A stretch of 64,000 nucleotides of DNA, taken from Apostichopus japonicus. Its lineage: Eukaryota; Echinodermata; Holothuroidea; Aspidochirotida; Stichopodidae. Both the position numbers and the translations under genes were made by a program. Location: positions 8,815,001 to 8,879,000 of the forward strand of contig NC_092568.1 in NCBI RefSeq assembly GCF_037975245.1, read 5' to 3'. Below, piece after piece: positions 1-13,344 of the stretch (position 1 is the first letter of the stretch; every line of letters starts with the position of its first letter). Under the pieces are notes generated by a model. The model worked only from the letters and a program-made list of their open reading frames with translations. It was not told where the DNA came from and did no database searches.

Positions 1-2932
1 CCCTGTTTACTGTATGTCAGTTTGGGAATGAACCAAATACTCAGTATACTACTGTACCTAGATATATATCACTACAATGATGGGCCTGTGAGGAAGAATT
101 GTGTACAAGGATTAATTCACTGGTGCAACTTTCCAATGAAACACACTAGCACCTACAGGACAGCATGCACAGTAATTTACAATGTGTGTTACGCAGTGCA
201 AGCCTAACAGTAACATAGTAATACAATAGTACTGAAATTAATAATGAAAAGCATTAGTTTACTGGAGACAATTCTCATGTGCCCTTGGGAGTAAATAATT
301 CAACTATCAGTTTTGCAATACTTTCTAACTTAGTCTACATGCGCTTGTGTCACTATAAATGTAATGCTAGGCCTTCACCTGAACTTCTTGAAGATTAAAA
401 CATCCACTAAGCCTACTACTAATAGTAGTACTACTACTAGCAAAAGCAGGTTTCTTTAATTTGATAGTAGGCTATAGCCTAAACATTATTCACTGCATTG
501 TACGCTACGAGTCTGGGTAATGTGTAATCTAGCATTGTATAGCAGTGGAACTTTACTGAGCCTATACAACTGGTGTAGATTTAGGAATGGTAGTGTACAT
601 AGCTGAGCCTTAGAAGTTTGGAACTTTGGGATAGCCTAATACCTGTTAGGCCTAGCCTACCGTAGGCTAAACGTTGTGCAATGGAACTAGGTAGCTTTTG
701 ACCTGGAAAGCCTACGTTAAGCTCCTAGCTGAGGGCGCACGGTATTTTACTTACTTTGTGACGAATAATACGACAAATGAACTCTCAACTTTGTACTACT
801 GGTGAAATGTTTTCAGTTATCTGTAAAAAAATTCTTCATGATACCTCCTTCAATGTGTCATATGCTGCTAAGATGCTTTACGGAAGAAGTCAATACCAGC
901 AACAGAACGCTATACAATGTGCGAACAATTAGCATGGCGCTTTGCACCACTGTACAACAGCCAAGTCAGGTGACTTGTTCTGAAAATAGTAAACAGAGAT
1001 TACGTAAGTTCCGGGGACTTTGAACTTGCGAAACTCTTCCGCGGTGAGGTGTTTTGATGTGTTTCAGTGAAATTGGGATCGGAGTTTATCAAACAATTAA
1101 ACAGGAAATTCCACCTTCGCAAAAGTGACATACGAGAAATCACCTGATCATTTGCTAAAAGCGTCGGATCAAACCTATGAATCCAGTCACCGTAAGGACG
1201 AGAACATTAAACACTGCTAAAATGTTATTTGTGTGTCAGTTGTCTATAAAATAATGAACAACCAATTGAGCCATCGCAGTATAAAACATTTCAACCACCG
1301 AGTCAATTTAGTTGGCTCTAATCAGACCAAGTCAGATTATTTGAATGTTCAACATAATGGATTAAACCTGCGGATTGTTTTTGAGATAACTCATTGTATA
1401 GTCGGTTAATGAACTGATATTGTTATGCATGGAATTGTTGTATTGATCAAGTGACCTACTGCCGAAAGTTTACCACAATCAGTGCAAATGTAACGCTTTG
1501 AATTTTATATGCAAATTGGTTTCATAGTTTACAAGAATACGTGATGAAACCCAACAGTCTACTATTCTTGAGTAAAAAGATCTCATGTTCAAAGTATCTT
1601 AGCAGTATTTTTCTTTCCTTAGGTCACCCATCGCGACAACGACGTTAAACTGTCTCATTGAGGTATTACAGGCTGACAAGGAGTCCGTAACAGAAGAGCT
1701 ATTGCTTGCCATTTTGTATAGTCTATCTAGTATATCTGCAAGTTAGGGGTGGGGGGGGGGGGGAAGCTGAAGGTGGGCATAATTAGCTAGTGAGGAACAC
1801 TAAGGAATAAGCTCAATGGTCGAAGCCAAATGAAATGATCTAATTTATACCTTACATGCTGACACGATATTCAGTGCCCTACCAGTTTGTGAGTGCTCCC
1901 GAATCCCTGCAGTGACGTGGTCCTTAATGTTGCAATAGGCTTCTCAATAGGATAATAGTGGGTAGCCCCTGTTCGACCTCAGGGGAATAATACATGCGCC
2001 TATAGTATACGGGTGGAATTTATTAGTTCATTGGTTAGGAGCTAGTCTTGTTAAGACCCTAGTATATATGAACAGCATATAGTCTGTCCGTCACTCTGAG
2101 ACATGTACGTATGCGATTAAAAGAGTACTAAACATTGAGTTATGGCATAACAACTCCCTGCTACAAACGACTTGGCCAAGACTAGTCAGGAGCCGCTGAG
2201 ATCATCGGGATTTTTTTTTTGTCTGGCAGAAACGTAGTGTTTACTTCAATGGAAGTATATAAGTGATACAGTGTACGGTATAACGATAGAGAAGATTGAT
2301 TGTGTACAATATATAGGACTTAGCCTGGCGTGACGTAGTAAGATTTTAAAAAAAGTAATTCCCACAATAACCTCGTTGCAAACTTACCTTTGTGAGAATC
2401 ATATTCCATCGCGTACGACCATTCATTTATAGTAATGAAATATACGATAAAAACAAATTTTCACTGGCGGATTTCAGTCCAGAGCGAATTATCCACGGTG
2501 AGGTCAAAAGCAGTCTGTTTTCTTAGTAAACGCTGTTAAAAACAAGTTCATAGAATGAATGATTAAATGCGAAAGACGCTAGCTAGTTTTACTACCGTGT
2601 TTTGTTTTGCCAGATATCCAGGGCAGACAATTAACGATATGTATATAGCGATGAAAGTATATATATATGAAATGGCACAGCTTAGAGTCTCTGATGCATG
2701 ACCTGCCAGTCAGCGTGCGTCATATTAAGGAACTAAATAATTCAAAATAACATCTCTGTTCCACAATTAGTGCAACAATCCGAACCAGCCTTAGTACGTT
2801 GTTTAAAATATGTAATTTTTAACAAGATTCCAAAGGCTGGTTATGGAGAGTCAACTGAAGAGCTACATACTGGCACACTACAGAAAAGTGATCAATGTGC
2901 GATCTGAGAGATTTTTCATATGTTATGTTTGC
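1..2932. other. No gene recognised; AT-rich sequence
   Basis: Open frames are short with no family resemblance. Short AGGCCTAGCCTA-like strings recur around 600-680, and a 13-base G run lies at 1751-1763. Nothing else is supported. Confidence 0.5.
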
Positions 2933-3172
2933 AATGTATGTATGTATTTTAGATCCTCCTGCAAGCAGGAACTCGCGAAGAAGCCTCATTGGCTTATCAA
3001 AGCCGCAAGCTGACCGAAGTCAGTCTCTGAGATTAATATTTAACGTCCATGATTATGAATTGTCAATTGTCAACAACTCTGTAACTTCACGACATACATT
3101 AATCTTGGAGTGACTCGAACTGGGGACCTTATGATTGGAAGACACCGGCATTAAGCACTGAGCTAACACTCC
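2933..3172 (-). mobile_element. Degenerate copy of the (CATA)n-tailed tRNA SINE
   Basis: Shares CAAGCAGGAACTCGCGAAGA, GCAAGCTGACCGAAG and TTTAACGTCCATG with the copy at 54538-54815, in the same orientation and also bordered by a short TGTA repeat. The tRNA-like head is eroded in both boxes, so this is an older copy. Confidence 0.75.
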
Positions 3173-3419
3173 TATGTTAAAGAATAAAAGCAAATGTCCA
3201 TTTTGTCGTGTAATCCTGATGCCATATGTTCATACTTTCCTACTCCGTTCAGCTAGGTATCAACGTCTCCCCTGTCCAACCGTCCGAACAAATGTATATT
3301 CTCATATTCTTGTCTGGTAATATGGTACATGGTTTGTTGGATTCCAGATCATGAACGCTTAACCATTCACATTAATTGTCATTGATAAAAATGAAAGGTT
3401 TCATGTTCTAATTGGGAGT

Positions 3420-3798
3420 GGACAACCATCCTCAGGCCGGTGGTGACGAATAGGGCGACCGTCTCGGTGGAATTGAAGTGAACAACCGGTCAGCGGTTAT
3501 GTCAATAGGACGGTATATACCCATCCCAGCACCCTTGTGGTGATGCAAAGGACATCCATCTCACTTGGGGATGGAAGGGATACCACCTCAGTGGTGACGA
3601 TATGGACCACCGTGTAATGAAGTGGACTACAACCATCTCAGTGGAGATGGATATACTGTCCTCAGTGGGGATGAAATGGATATACTGTCCTCAGTGGTGA
3701 TGGTATATAAATAGCTAGAATATCTTGGTCAGTGTCACAGGTTCACGTCTTAGCTATAATGGAGTCACGGTGGCCTACCATCTCAGTGGTGATAGATG
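3420..3798. repeat. Degenerate minisatellite
   Basis: Irregular repeats of ATCTCAGTGGTGATGG-like units, best kept at 3640-3710 (TATACTGTCCTCAGTGG twice). The same motif resumes after the hAT element at about 4495-4570, so the element split the array. Confidence 0.6.
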
Positions 3799-3806
3799 GA
3801 CAGACC

Positions 3807-4486
3807 CAGGGCCGGATTTAGCTTGTGGTGGGCCCGGAGCCAGAATAGTTTGGGGCCCTTTCACGACTAGGGCCCACTATCTTAGCGGAGCGCCACCATA
3901 GGTTGGCGCGTAGCGTGCACGAGAAGGTTTGGCAGAAAATGCTTCCCAGATCGCTGGAAATGGCACTTCCCAGGCCTTGCAAGTTGCATCTAAACATTTT
4001 CAATTTTGAAATCTCATGTTCTGGAAATTCACTATTGTCGCAATTAATATGTAAATTTTGTTTTGAGATGTTTTTGCTAATGCCCCTCCAGGAATCAATA
4101 TTCCGTTTTCCGTTTTTCGGAATCACATGATCGGTGGTTGATAGCCAGAACGTCATCCATATATCTACAGGGATGCCAATTTGTTTTGTGGAAAACCGAC
4201 AGAATTTACATTTGTAAACACTGAATTTATGGGGTTTGTGGTGTCACGTGTGTGACAAGTTACGCAAATGCCGTAGAATAATGACCAAGCATCCTTATAG
4301 GCCCCATGTATTTATGGAAAGACAACTTTTGTTCAGTGTGGAGTTTTGAACAAAGGTCCGTATTTTACATATTGACAATCGACGGACGGACGGAAAGGCA
4401 TCTTATGCCTCCATTTTTTTAGACACCCAAATGTGGGGGCCCCTTAAAGTGGGGGCCCGGTGGGCCCCGTCGTAAATTCGGCACTG
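3807..4486. mobile_element. hAT-type non-autonomous element, 680 bp
   Basis: Terminal inverted repeats CAGGGCCGGATTTA (left) and CAGTGCCGAATTTA (right, reverse complement) are flanked by an 8-bp target duplication, GACAGACC at 3799-3806 and GACTGACC at 4487-4494, with one mismatch. The CAG...CTG ends and 8-bp duplication are hAT hallmarks. The 112-codon minus-strand frame inside has no transposase resemblance. It is inserted in a minisatellite. Its interior matches parts of 20499-20767 and 45454-45849. Confidence 0.8.
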
Positions 4487-4494
4487 GACTGACC

Positions 4495-7400
4495 CACCTC
4501 ATTAGTGACGTGTAATAAGCACTCATGTGAGTATTCGTGAAATGGACATATTCTCCTCAGTGGAGATGGTGTTGAAAACCAACTTACTGGTTACGTCATA
4601 GAATAAAGCCTTAGTTCTAATGGTCATACAAGTAATACAAAAAAAAAATCCGCTTTTTTTATTTTGCAGCTAACCTCAAAGCAATTTCTCTCCAGGGTTG
4701 CAATCGAGTCCAACAAACCCGATTCCGAGCAAAGTCCGAGTCCACTAGGGTCCGAGTCTGAGTCCTTTACTGCATTATTGAGCCTCTCTTGTGAACTGGA
4801 CATTTGGGATATAAGGATTACCATACCAACCTTATGTTGAGACCTGTAGACTAGACGATTCCTCACACAGGCCTTAAGGGAACATATGCCTACTATATAT
4901 GAAAGTAATAACAGTAGGAAGGGGAAGGACTCATGTACAAAAGAGCATATCTAACAATGGGGCAGGGGATCCCCCGAAACCAACCCTGTTTTTCTCACTC
5001 TCTGAGGCATTTCATTGTCTAATTAAGCACTTCTCAGTATATAGTAACAATCTAGCTGGGCGTTCAGAACCTCCACATAATAGACTATTGGAAGCTCTTA
5101 TTATTAGTCATCACAATGACCATTCTTTGCATATACTAACATTGGAAGGATTTGCAAAGTGACTCTATCGTGTGTAGCATATACTGTAGCTGTAATGTTC
5201 CTTCCGGAATGGAACTGTCTTGCTCAGCAGATCTCAATACACAAAAGCAAACGGTACGCAGGTAATTTATTGAAAAATAAAACACAAAGTCAAAAACTAC
5301 TTCCGAATTATAACATTACGGACGTTGAACACCTTTTCTTTTACTCAGGTGGCTAAAATGTCGTTTTTGTTTCGTGTCCTCATTTTTATAACGAATATAG
5401 GTTTGAAATATATGATTCATTAATTAAAAACTTTGACCCTTAAAGATGAGTACGTATGTTGTATCACAAATCCACCTTTAAACCTTGTTAATTAGTCCGT
5501 AAAAGTAGCTATACTTCTTTAAAAGCACTTGGAATTTCCTGAATTGCCACCTCAAATTATTACTAAGAAACTACGTAAAACAATAAATCATCTCGGCACG
5601 CAAAAAAAGAGAGTTTCGCCGATGATATAAGTGCCTATTAAAGCTTTGGAATATGAGAGACCCTTATATGACTTCCTATCACAGGATTGGAGATGGAGGG
5701 GGTTGGTGGGGGGTGATGAGTCCGACCAATTCAGCGATGTGCAAAGTGTACCTCACCAACATGAAATTAATAGCTCCGAAAATAATGCGGGGATTATCGC
5801 TGCCCGTGTCCGATGGTGTCCCTATAGCAAATTTAGAGGCAATACCGCGGGGACATTTAAACACATATTACTACAATACGTATCATATATAAATGCAGAA
5901 ACACGTCACTGAGAAACCAATATTTACTTTCTATATCTACACAAACGATAGTGTGACTTGCTTATAACTGTGTTGAGCCTGTTATTATATACTTACCGTA
6001 TAAGGAAATAGGCATGAATGGCACACTAATGATCCGATATCGTATTTTGAATATCCACGGTATAAATAGCTATATACATATAGGCTATATATGCATATAC
6101 GTATATGATTACGTAGGATAGTATACAACAGTTTACGATTATCCTGATGTGCCCTAGTTGTTGACCACATGCAACCTAACGTGCATATGGATATAAGCCT
6201 TTCGGATTTGTTACACTTAAATCTTTATACTAAACATATAAAGGTCAGATTCCAGACAACCTTAAACAACAAGCACTGATGAAAACAAGAAAAAGCTTAC
6301 AATACGATTTATATATTTACTCATAAATTACTTAGAACGGTAATTAATCTGATTATCTTTTCTTATCTGTGGCTATGCCCATGTGATCTTTAGACTCATA
6401 AGTTTGGATCAAAAGACCAAAAGAACCGAAGTCCAATTTATCTGGTAAAGATACGGGGCGGATTCATGAAGACTAATGGTTATTTTCTTCAGGTTGAACG
6501 AGGTCAATTCATGTACTAATCGTATAGGAGATACCATCATGCAAAGAAAAACTAAAACTAAACAATAACACTGCGTAGCATGTTCTTTGTTTTCTTCCAC
6601 CTATATGCGGAGTACATGGGATACAGAATTTACAGAGTCGACTTACGGCGGTAAACAACCAACTGATCATTAACATGACTCACAGATAAAACGTTAATCT
6701 ATCTACAGGCAGCTATCAAAATAAAGTGCAATCACCCGCACCCGTGTTAAAGTATTAAAGGGAGGGCGGAATGGGGCGGGCTTGGGGGAATGGGTTGGGG
6801 TGCGGAAGGGGATATGTGCAGGAAAACCATATTAAAAACGCCACAAAGCTGTGGATAATATACTGTCGCGGGAGTAACTGAAATAATCATAAAATAAACA
6901 CAAAATCGGGTGCAGAGGTATGGCTTGTCGATAGTAACATCGATCTCTCAAATTCACTGAAGTTGGATGTATGAATATTTTGTGACTTTTTTTGTTGGTT
7001 TATGACGTACGGCCCGGTGCAGTGCTAAATGTATACTACAAATGAGTCCCCTACGCTGCCGAAGTAAGGAATTAAGTACGGTTACACAGGAAATACAGTT
7101 TCAGGTGACACAATATTTTTTTTTTTGGGGGGGGGTTCCTTTGTTCTTGAGAGGAATGGGGGGGGGGGTCAAAAGATTTGCTCCAGTCTTCTCAAGACAT
7201 CCTTACATCTTCTCTGACTCGTGGTTCTGTGAGTGGTGCGTCTGCACTCATCGAAGTACTGCAGTCTTCATATATAGGGATCACAACAGGCCCAGTGCGG
7301 TCCTTCCTTCCACACATTGCAATGTTAATTTGTACTGCTGTCACAAGGAGTCGTTAGCGTCGATGTGCTTGGAATATATACAAGTTGTTGATATGAGCAC

Positions 7401-8777
7401 ACGAGCCAAATAAGCATGGAAACTTAAACGCAATATCTACTTAAGAATACATAATCTTTCCTTACCAGATTATCCAGATAATTCTGAGCATACAATCATA
7501 AATCCTGTAAAGGTGGCGCTCTCTCTATATATTTGCATATATATTAACTCAGAATATATGGAAAGTAGTTGACATACAACCGTTCTGTGTATACATCCGC
7601 ATGAAAGGTTTACCATCGTCCTGATAAGTCCCAAAATAGATCTACTGAAAAACCAAAAATGTTGTGGCATGTTTGCAGTATCCATCATTTTATTGTCGTT
7701 GCTATGTTGTCGAAGAGTAAGAAATACACTATCGATGGTCTACACATCAGTAGGATTAATGGTGATTCTAGGAATTATTAGGAATTCTTTAGTGAAGGAC
7801 GAAGATTACGATTACAACGAGAGCTGGCAATCGATATATTGTTTACCTCTTACACATCTGGAAGTTGTCTAACGGTCATGTTGCTAAATGTGTTAGTACC
7901 ACCACAAGCCATCAGCTATAAACGTGCGGGGTATATAGGATATTTCAGTTGAAATCTCCTATATTTGTGCTCTGGGACCTAACGAATATAGTGTATAGGT
8001 TAATGAAGCATTTAATTACATAATAGGCATGCCGAGCACATGTGTATATATGTTAGTTATGTAGGTGTTATTTCGATGTTGGCAATGGTATACGTCGCAG
8101 AGTAGAAAAATAGACCGTTTCTTTACCTTTAGAACAACCTTGAAACATTCCTCTAATTATTCTGCTATAGGCTAACTAGTTTGATGACGAATAGCAGTAA
8201 ATGGGGATGGTCTAATGTTATTCCCTACTTAAAGCTCCCTCCCCCCCCCCCCCCACAGACACACACCAACGTACACGTCACTTCAAGGGAATAATATTGG
8301 CAAATTATCCATCTTTATTATACAGTATGTTTGTAGCTAAGCATGACACAATTTTGCGCAAAGATCACGAGTAAATCTACACAAAACTTGAATAGCGTCC
8401 TCAGTTTTTAAAGTTTCACCTTCCAATCACTGTAATGCCGTGTGAAGTCTAGTAACTCCCTTGATTTTTTTTTTTCACTCAGTGAAAGTAGCACGGCAAG
8501 CAATTACAGACGGTGATCAAGCACGAACTGTCAAGACCATATACCACTTATATATCAGGTGTATCCTTTTAACCATTTAATCCGTCAAGGTTGATTATAG
8601 TGCTTCTTAACTTTTAGAGTGTTATCAGAAACAATATATCATCATGCATGAAAGAAACCGTTTTACGTATATAATACCTGCAGATATAAATTTATATGCA
8701 TTTATACTACTTTATGACAGTGAATTTATAGAACCCTTCTTTACAGCCAAGGCTACAGTTTAAGCATTAACTATCGC
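4495..8777. other. No gene recognised
   Basis: Only short frames are present; the longest (7042-7413) runs through G and T homopolymers and has no domain. The remainder of the 3.4-kb minisatellite is at the left edge. Long C runs lie near 8241-8254. Confidence 0.5.
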
Positions 8778-8781
8778 TTAA

Positions 8782-9124
8782 AGGCATTGAAGACTCGCCC
8801 CAAAACGCGTGCCGCGCTTTGAAAAAGTTAACTTTCCGTTGCTTGCAACTTGTCGCTACAAAATGCAGACAGTGATGAAACGTGATACCTTGTTATCTTG
8901 TATCTAGACCTGAGATGTCCACGCTGCTATGTACACTGTGTTGTGGGTATTGACCGTAGCTGTATGTATTGACTGTACACTAGTGACTAATTACCGACGG
9001 TAGCAAGCTGTGTGTGTATTTTCTGGGATCGATGGTGGTGTCTAACACTTCTGTTACACCTCATTCGAAACTAGGTCAGATTACCGGCATGAGTCGTTTC
9101 TCTGTGCGCGAGTCTTCACACCCT
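8782..9124 (+). mobile_element. 343-bp TTAA-type MITE, copy 1
   Basis: Starts AGGCATTGAAGACTCGC after TTAA (8778-8781) and ends GAGTCTTCACACCCT before GTAA. The inner inverted ends share TGAAGACTCGC. An inverted copy of exactly the same length is at 49760-50102. The TTAA target points to Kolobok- or piggyBac-like mobilisation; no coding capacity. Confidence 0.75.
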
Positions 9125-10105
9125 GTAAAGTACTCTTTCATAAACGCTTCATCGCCATTTTCTTTATGCGCTTCGTACATATCAATTCATTCAGCCAATG
9201 TATAAAAATATTACACATCGAAAATCAGAACGTTCCCCTCCCCACCCCCCCCCCCCCATGCTCCGTAATAGATATTAGCAAGAAATTGAGAAAAATATGT
9301 GAAGATATATACAAAATATGTAAGAATATAAAAATGTCAGAAATATGTAAAGATATGCAAAAAATAATTTAAGAAACCTAAACAGTGCAAAAAATGTTCA
9401 TATGAAATATATAAAAATATGTAGAAAAAGGCTGAAAAGTGCCTAAAAATAGGAACAATAAAATCTAAAAAGAAAATATATATACCTGTTATGACGAATT
9501 CAATAATTCCATAGCAGATGGGGAAAAAACCATCAGTTAGACGCTTATTTCCCCGACACAATGTTTTGAATTTCCCATAGCGACACAACATAATATTAGC
9601 TGAAGCATCACACTCTGATACCGAACTATGAGCAATGATCAATCAAGTGATCCGTTTTTGCTTTCATAATACGTCATCGGTATAATAAGAGGGACGTTCG
9701 TTTGCTACTAATCGACAAATGTAATGCATGTCATATCCTCTTGATTTTAAACTGAACAACAAAACTGCATAAATTCATCGAGTTTAGTTGAATAATAAAC
9801 GTTGAATTCTCGACGGAGTAAATCACCAAAAAACATGTGTGGAATGACTCCGATGAAACGCTTCCAGTGTTTCTAAGTCAGGATGTAAGACATTCCTTAA
9901 ATGTTTTATATCGTTCTAAAATACTTCCTAAACATGCTTTATAATATACGTCCTCATTTACCCTCCTCACCCCACCCCCCCCCCACCACAAAGAGGTTCA
10001 AACGGTCCCTCCTATACTACTTACGTGAAATGGCGCATTTATTGAGTCTGAGATATTTATGAGCTATAGATTAGGTCTACACGCAAGACTGTGCTTATAA
10101 CTTCT
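9125..10105. other. No gene recognised; A-rich sequence
   Basis: The 9270-9480 stretch is rich in AAATATGTAAAGATAT-like repeats. A 13-base C run lies at 9245-9257. No coding signal. Confidence 0.5.
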
Positions 10106-10215
10106 TTTTGTTTGTTTGTTTCTTCGTTCGTTCGTTTGTGTGTGTGCATGTGTGTGTGTGCGTGTGTGTATGTATGTGTGTGTGGGTGTGTGTGAAGGTG
10201 GATGGGGGGGGGGGT
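10106..10215. repeat. Compound (TTTG/TTCG)n-(TG)n microsatellite ending in poly(G)
   Basis: TTTG and TTCG tetramers change to a long interrupted TG tract, then a run of G. It lies directly 5' of the LINE fragment. Confidence 0.9.
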
Positions 10216-10277
10216 ACAACCTCACATCACCTGGCCCGGTGATGCGGATGTGATCTTAAAACAGTTAAGATAATATG

Positions 10278-11099
10278 GTCAATTTGTGTGAGCAGAAGAA
10301 CCTCTTACTTAATCCTAAGAAATCTTAAGAAATCCTTTTTGAGAACATTAACATTAAATATTAAGGTCTCATACAGACCGGGGATCAGAAAACTTAAGGC
10401 TTCATTGTTAAGCGGGTATCTCATACTATGTACTTAGGAGTTGATATTAACGCCAAGTTAACCTTTACTAACCATATATATCTAAAATGTTGTCTAAGGT
10501 GTGTTACATTGTATCAACGTTGGGATACATTACTCCTTATTTGCATTCTTGTTGGTAAAAGATAAGGTATTCACCTCATCAATTCTGCCAGTCATTGTGT
10601 ATGCAGTTCCTGTCTGGTATCACCTTCTACTTGAAAGGGACAAGAAAAGAATCAGAAGTTTCTTGAAATACTGCTCAAATATATTTTATCTCTATAAAAG
10701 CCTGCTTGGTAAAGTAAACATTACTGCTAGAAATGACTTCATAAGACTAGCGAAGAATAAACATAATTCTAAAGATCACCCACTTCACTCCGAATTGATC
10801 TCTCTGTGCAATAGAACAAATAAGTACAATCTACGAAATCCTACTATCTTGCCAACTTTTAGAATTATGCTTTCAAAGAACTCATTTATCTACAGAGCAG
10901 CCATGGCATTTTTATTCAAAATGGGTTCTTAGAATCTCTGTTATAATACTTTTAATCTTTCAACCTTCTAATACTCCATCTTATTTCTTATTTGTTCGTG
11001 CTTTCATGATTGTACATTTCACATCTTTTGTGTATCATTATTATGCGTTCTATTTATAAATTTTGCAATTGATACTGGAATGAAGAAATTGAAATTGAA
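10278..11099 (+). mobile_element. Non-LTR retrotransposon 3' fragment (degenerate reverse transcriptase end)
   Basis: Broken frames show the C-terminal side of a LINE reverse transcriptase: NLLLNPKKS near 10300, YLGVDINAKLTF near 10435, then a 143-codon open stretch (10501-10932) with VYAVPVW and the typical late segment LRNPTILPTF. Stops and frame changes separate these pieces, so it is dead. The 3' end is a short GAAATT repeat tail, as in several LINE clades. The clade is not assigned. Confidence 0.75.
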
Positions 11100-11194
11100 C
11101 TTACGCGGAAAGGACAAACCGTATCAGAACGTGACGAATATAGTGCGCCTAGTAAGCCATAAGTTCTGAAATTTACATGTCGATTTATATTGGC

Positions 11195-11345
11195 ATATGT
11201 CGGTTTCTCGTACTCTCATTGGACGACCAGTGTCACATGTTGTGTTATAATGCTCTTATTGGGAGAATTCAACATATGTCAAATTAAATAGACACAGGCC
11301 TGTGTCGGTTTCTCGTGCTTTCGTTGGACAACCCAGTGGCACTTA
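11195..11345. repeat. Imperfect direct repeat
   Basis: TCGGTTTCTCGTACTCTCAT (11199) recurs as TCGGTTTCTCGTGCTTTCGT (11307), followed by TGGAC(G/A)ACC and CAGTG in both; spacing about 108 bp. Confidence 0.7.
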
Positions 11346-13344
11346 TGGCACACTTGGCACACCATAGACGAATACCGTTTGTCAATCAGGTGAAAGATTG
11401 AGCTGAGTCTACGGAGACATATAATAGCCATTTGTAGATACGTAAAAGGGAGAACAGCTGCCATCTTTCAAAACGGCTCACGTAAGAAAAATATACCATT
11501 TGAAATTTCAGAGTACCTCGTCAAAAAGGTGTAACATTAGAGAAATATAATTCCGTGCGCCTATCGAAGTTGAAATTCGGAGCTTATCACAGTGGACGAG
11601 CAAATAACAATTTGCAAGGACTTACTTTAGGCATTTATCTTAATGCAATCAATGTCCGCAGGTTGTATTACCTTTATGAGATCAACCACTCAACACTTCC
11701 GTAATCGACACTGGGTTCTTCCCTACGATCTACATATCAACGATAACGTCGTATCTACCATATACATGATAATAAGTACGGCTACTTCCTTAACCCAGAT
11801 CAAGCTACCCAGGAACCATCAATCTGATGTATTTTATACGCTTCCGTACCTTTCTGTATTTTGCAACAGTAGGCCATGGGCCGTGGCTCTGAAATCCTTC
11901 CAGAAAATGATTCTTGTTACGTCCGGAGTGGTATTACATGAAATATAGTCTGAGTTATAGATAATATGTCCTTAATAAAGAATCAAGTTGTTCTTTTGCT
12001 CAAAAGTGGCACATTAATATGTAATTCACGGATTAAATGTCACATTTTCCAACATAAAGAAATACATAAAAAAAACAGCGCCCTCACTTTTTCAAAAATA
12101 ATTATTCTGTCTCCAGAAAGAAACAGTTAACCCCCAAAAAATTCACATTTTAATGTGGAAACCTTTATAATTGTAAAGAATATGTATGGCACAACATTTC
12201 TAAAAGTTTGGATAGGCATATAACTATTGGAATAATATTTTTCAACTGTACTTGGTGTTTATTTGTTGTGGGGATAGGCCAGTTTGTTCATTGTTAAATT
12301 GTTGAAATACACTATTTCTAGGCAATTAATGATCCAGTAATAACAAATGAGAGCAAGGAGTAGGCCAGCAAGTATACATTATAACATGACTGAGGATGGG
12401 GTCATTCTTGGTGAATAAATAAGCACACTATTTCATATTCATTATAATCAAACTGGAGATTCCGATAGACTTTTTTAACAAACAAAGTATGTCTAAACAG
12501 CCCTAAAAAAGTGACAAACTCAGATCTATATGTTCTTCTTTTATTTATCAACTGCAAATCTTTTCAACATGTTTAGAACACCAAAGTTCACAACAGACTA
12601 CTACATGTACAATGTTTTGTTACAAGCAGCGCTTCACCTAACTACCTTCACAAAAAATTTTAAATCTCATTTGTAATATGCATTAAAACTGTTTGTTGAT
12701 CATAACATTGCACATGAAACTTTCTGTAGATAGTATCAGTAAGTTGTACTCTTATGAATACCCATGGTGAATGGGTGGCACTTGTTTGTTTGTTTGTTTG
12801 TTTTTTGCGGGTGGGGGGGGGGTGTTTGAGTGATCGCATAATCAATATTCAATAGGGTGTGGTGCACTGACTATGTCCTTGATTATTGTATATTAGATTC
12901 CATACTGAAATGGTGTTCTGGAGACTGGTGTCAGCCACGATTAAACTAACATGAAATAAATCAACAATGTGTGTGGAAATTTGCATCAAATTGAATAAAC
13001 AATAACGTGAGATATTACTTCATGGGACCATTTCGAATCACATTATAGTCCTACACCTTTTCCAACTGATACTGAAAGTTACAACAGAGTACAATTTAAT
13101 TTTTTTTTTCAAACTCAAGGCATAGCCACAACTCTTGACAATACTGAATTTGTTTTCTTCATGTTTGTCCTACAGATCCCTCTATTTTCTTACACATTAT
13201 TTGAACATGTAACTAATGATGCACTATATATAGTTCACACATTCCTGCATGTATTTACACATCTAACAATCACAATTTTTGAGTTCACATTATAAAAATG
13301 CTAGATTTTGAAATATTACTCCAAAGTCCAATTGATGTCTGATG
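11346..13344. other. No gene recognised; downstream of the minus-strand CxxC gene
   Basis: May include the 3' UTR of the minus-strand gene (possible minus-strand AATAAA near 12541). Contains a TTTG tetramer run followed by a G run near 12780-12822. No coding evidence. Confidence 0.4.

Noticed and set aside
3818-4156. 112-codon minus-strand frame as a transposase remnant
   Set aside because: No hAT dimerisation or catalytic motif; the element is non-autonomous.
7042-7413. 123-codon open frame
   Set aside because: It runs through T and G homopolymers and has no recognisable domain or splice context.
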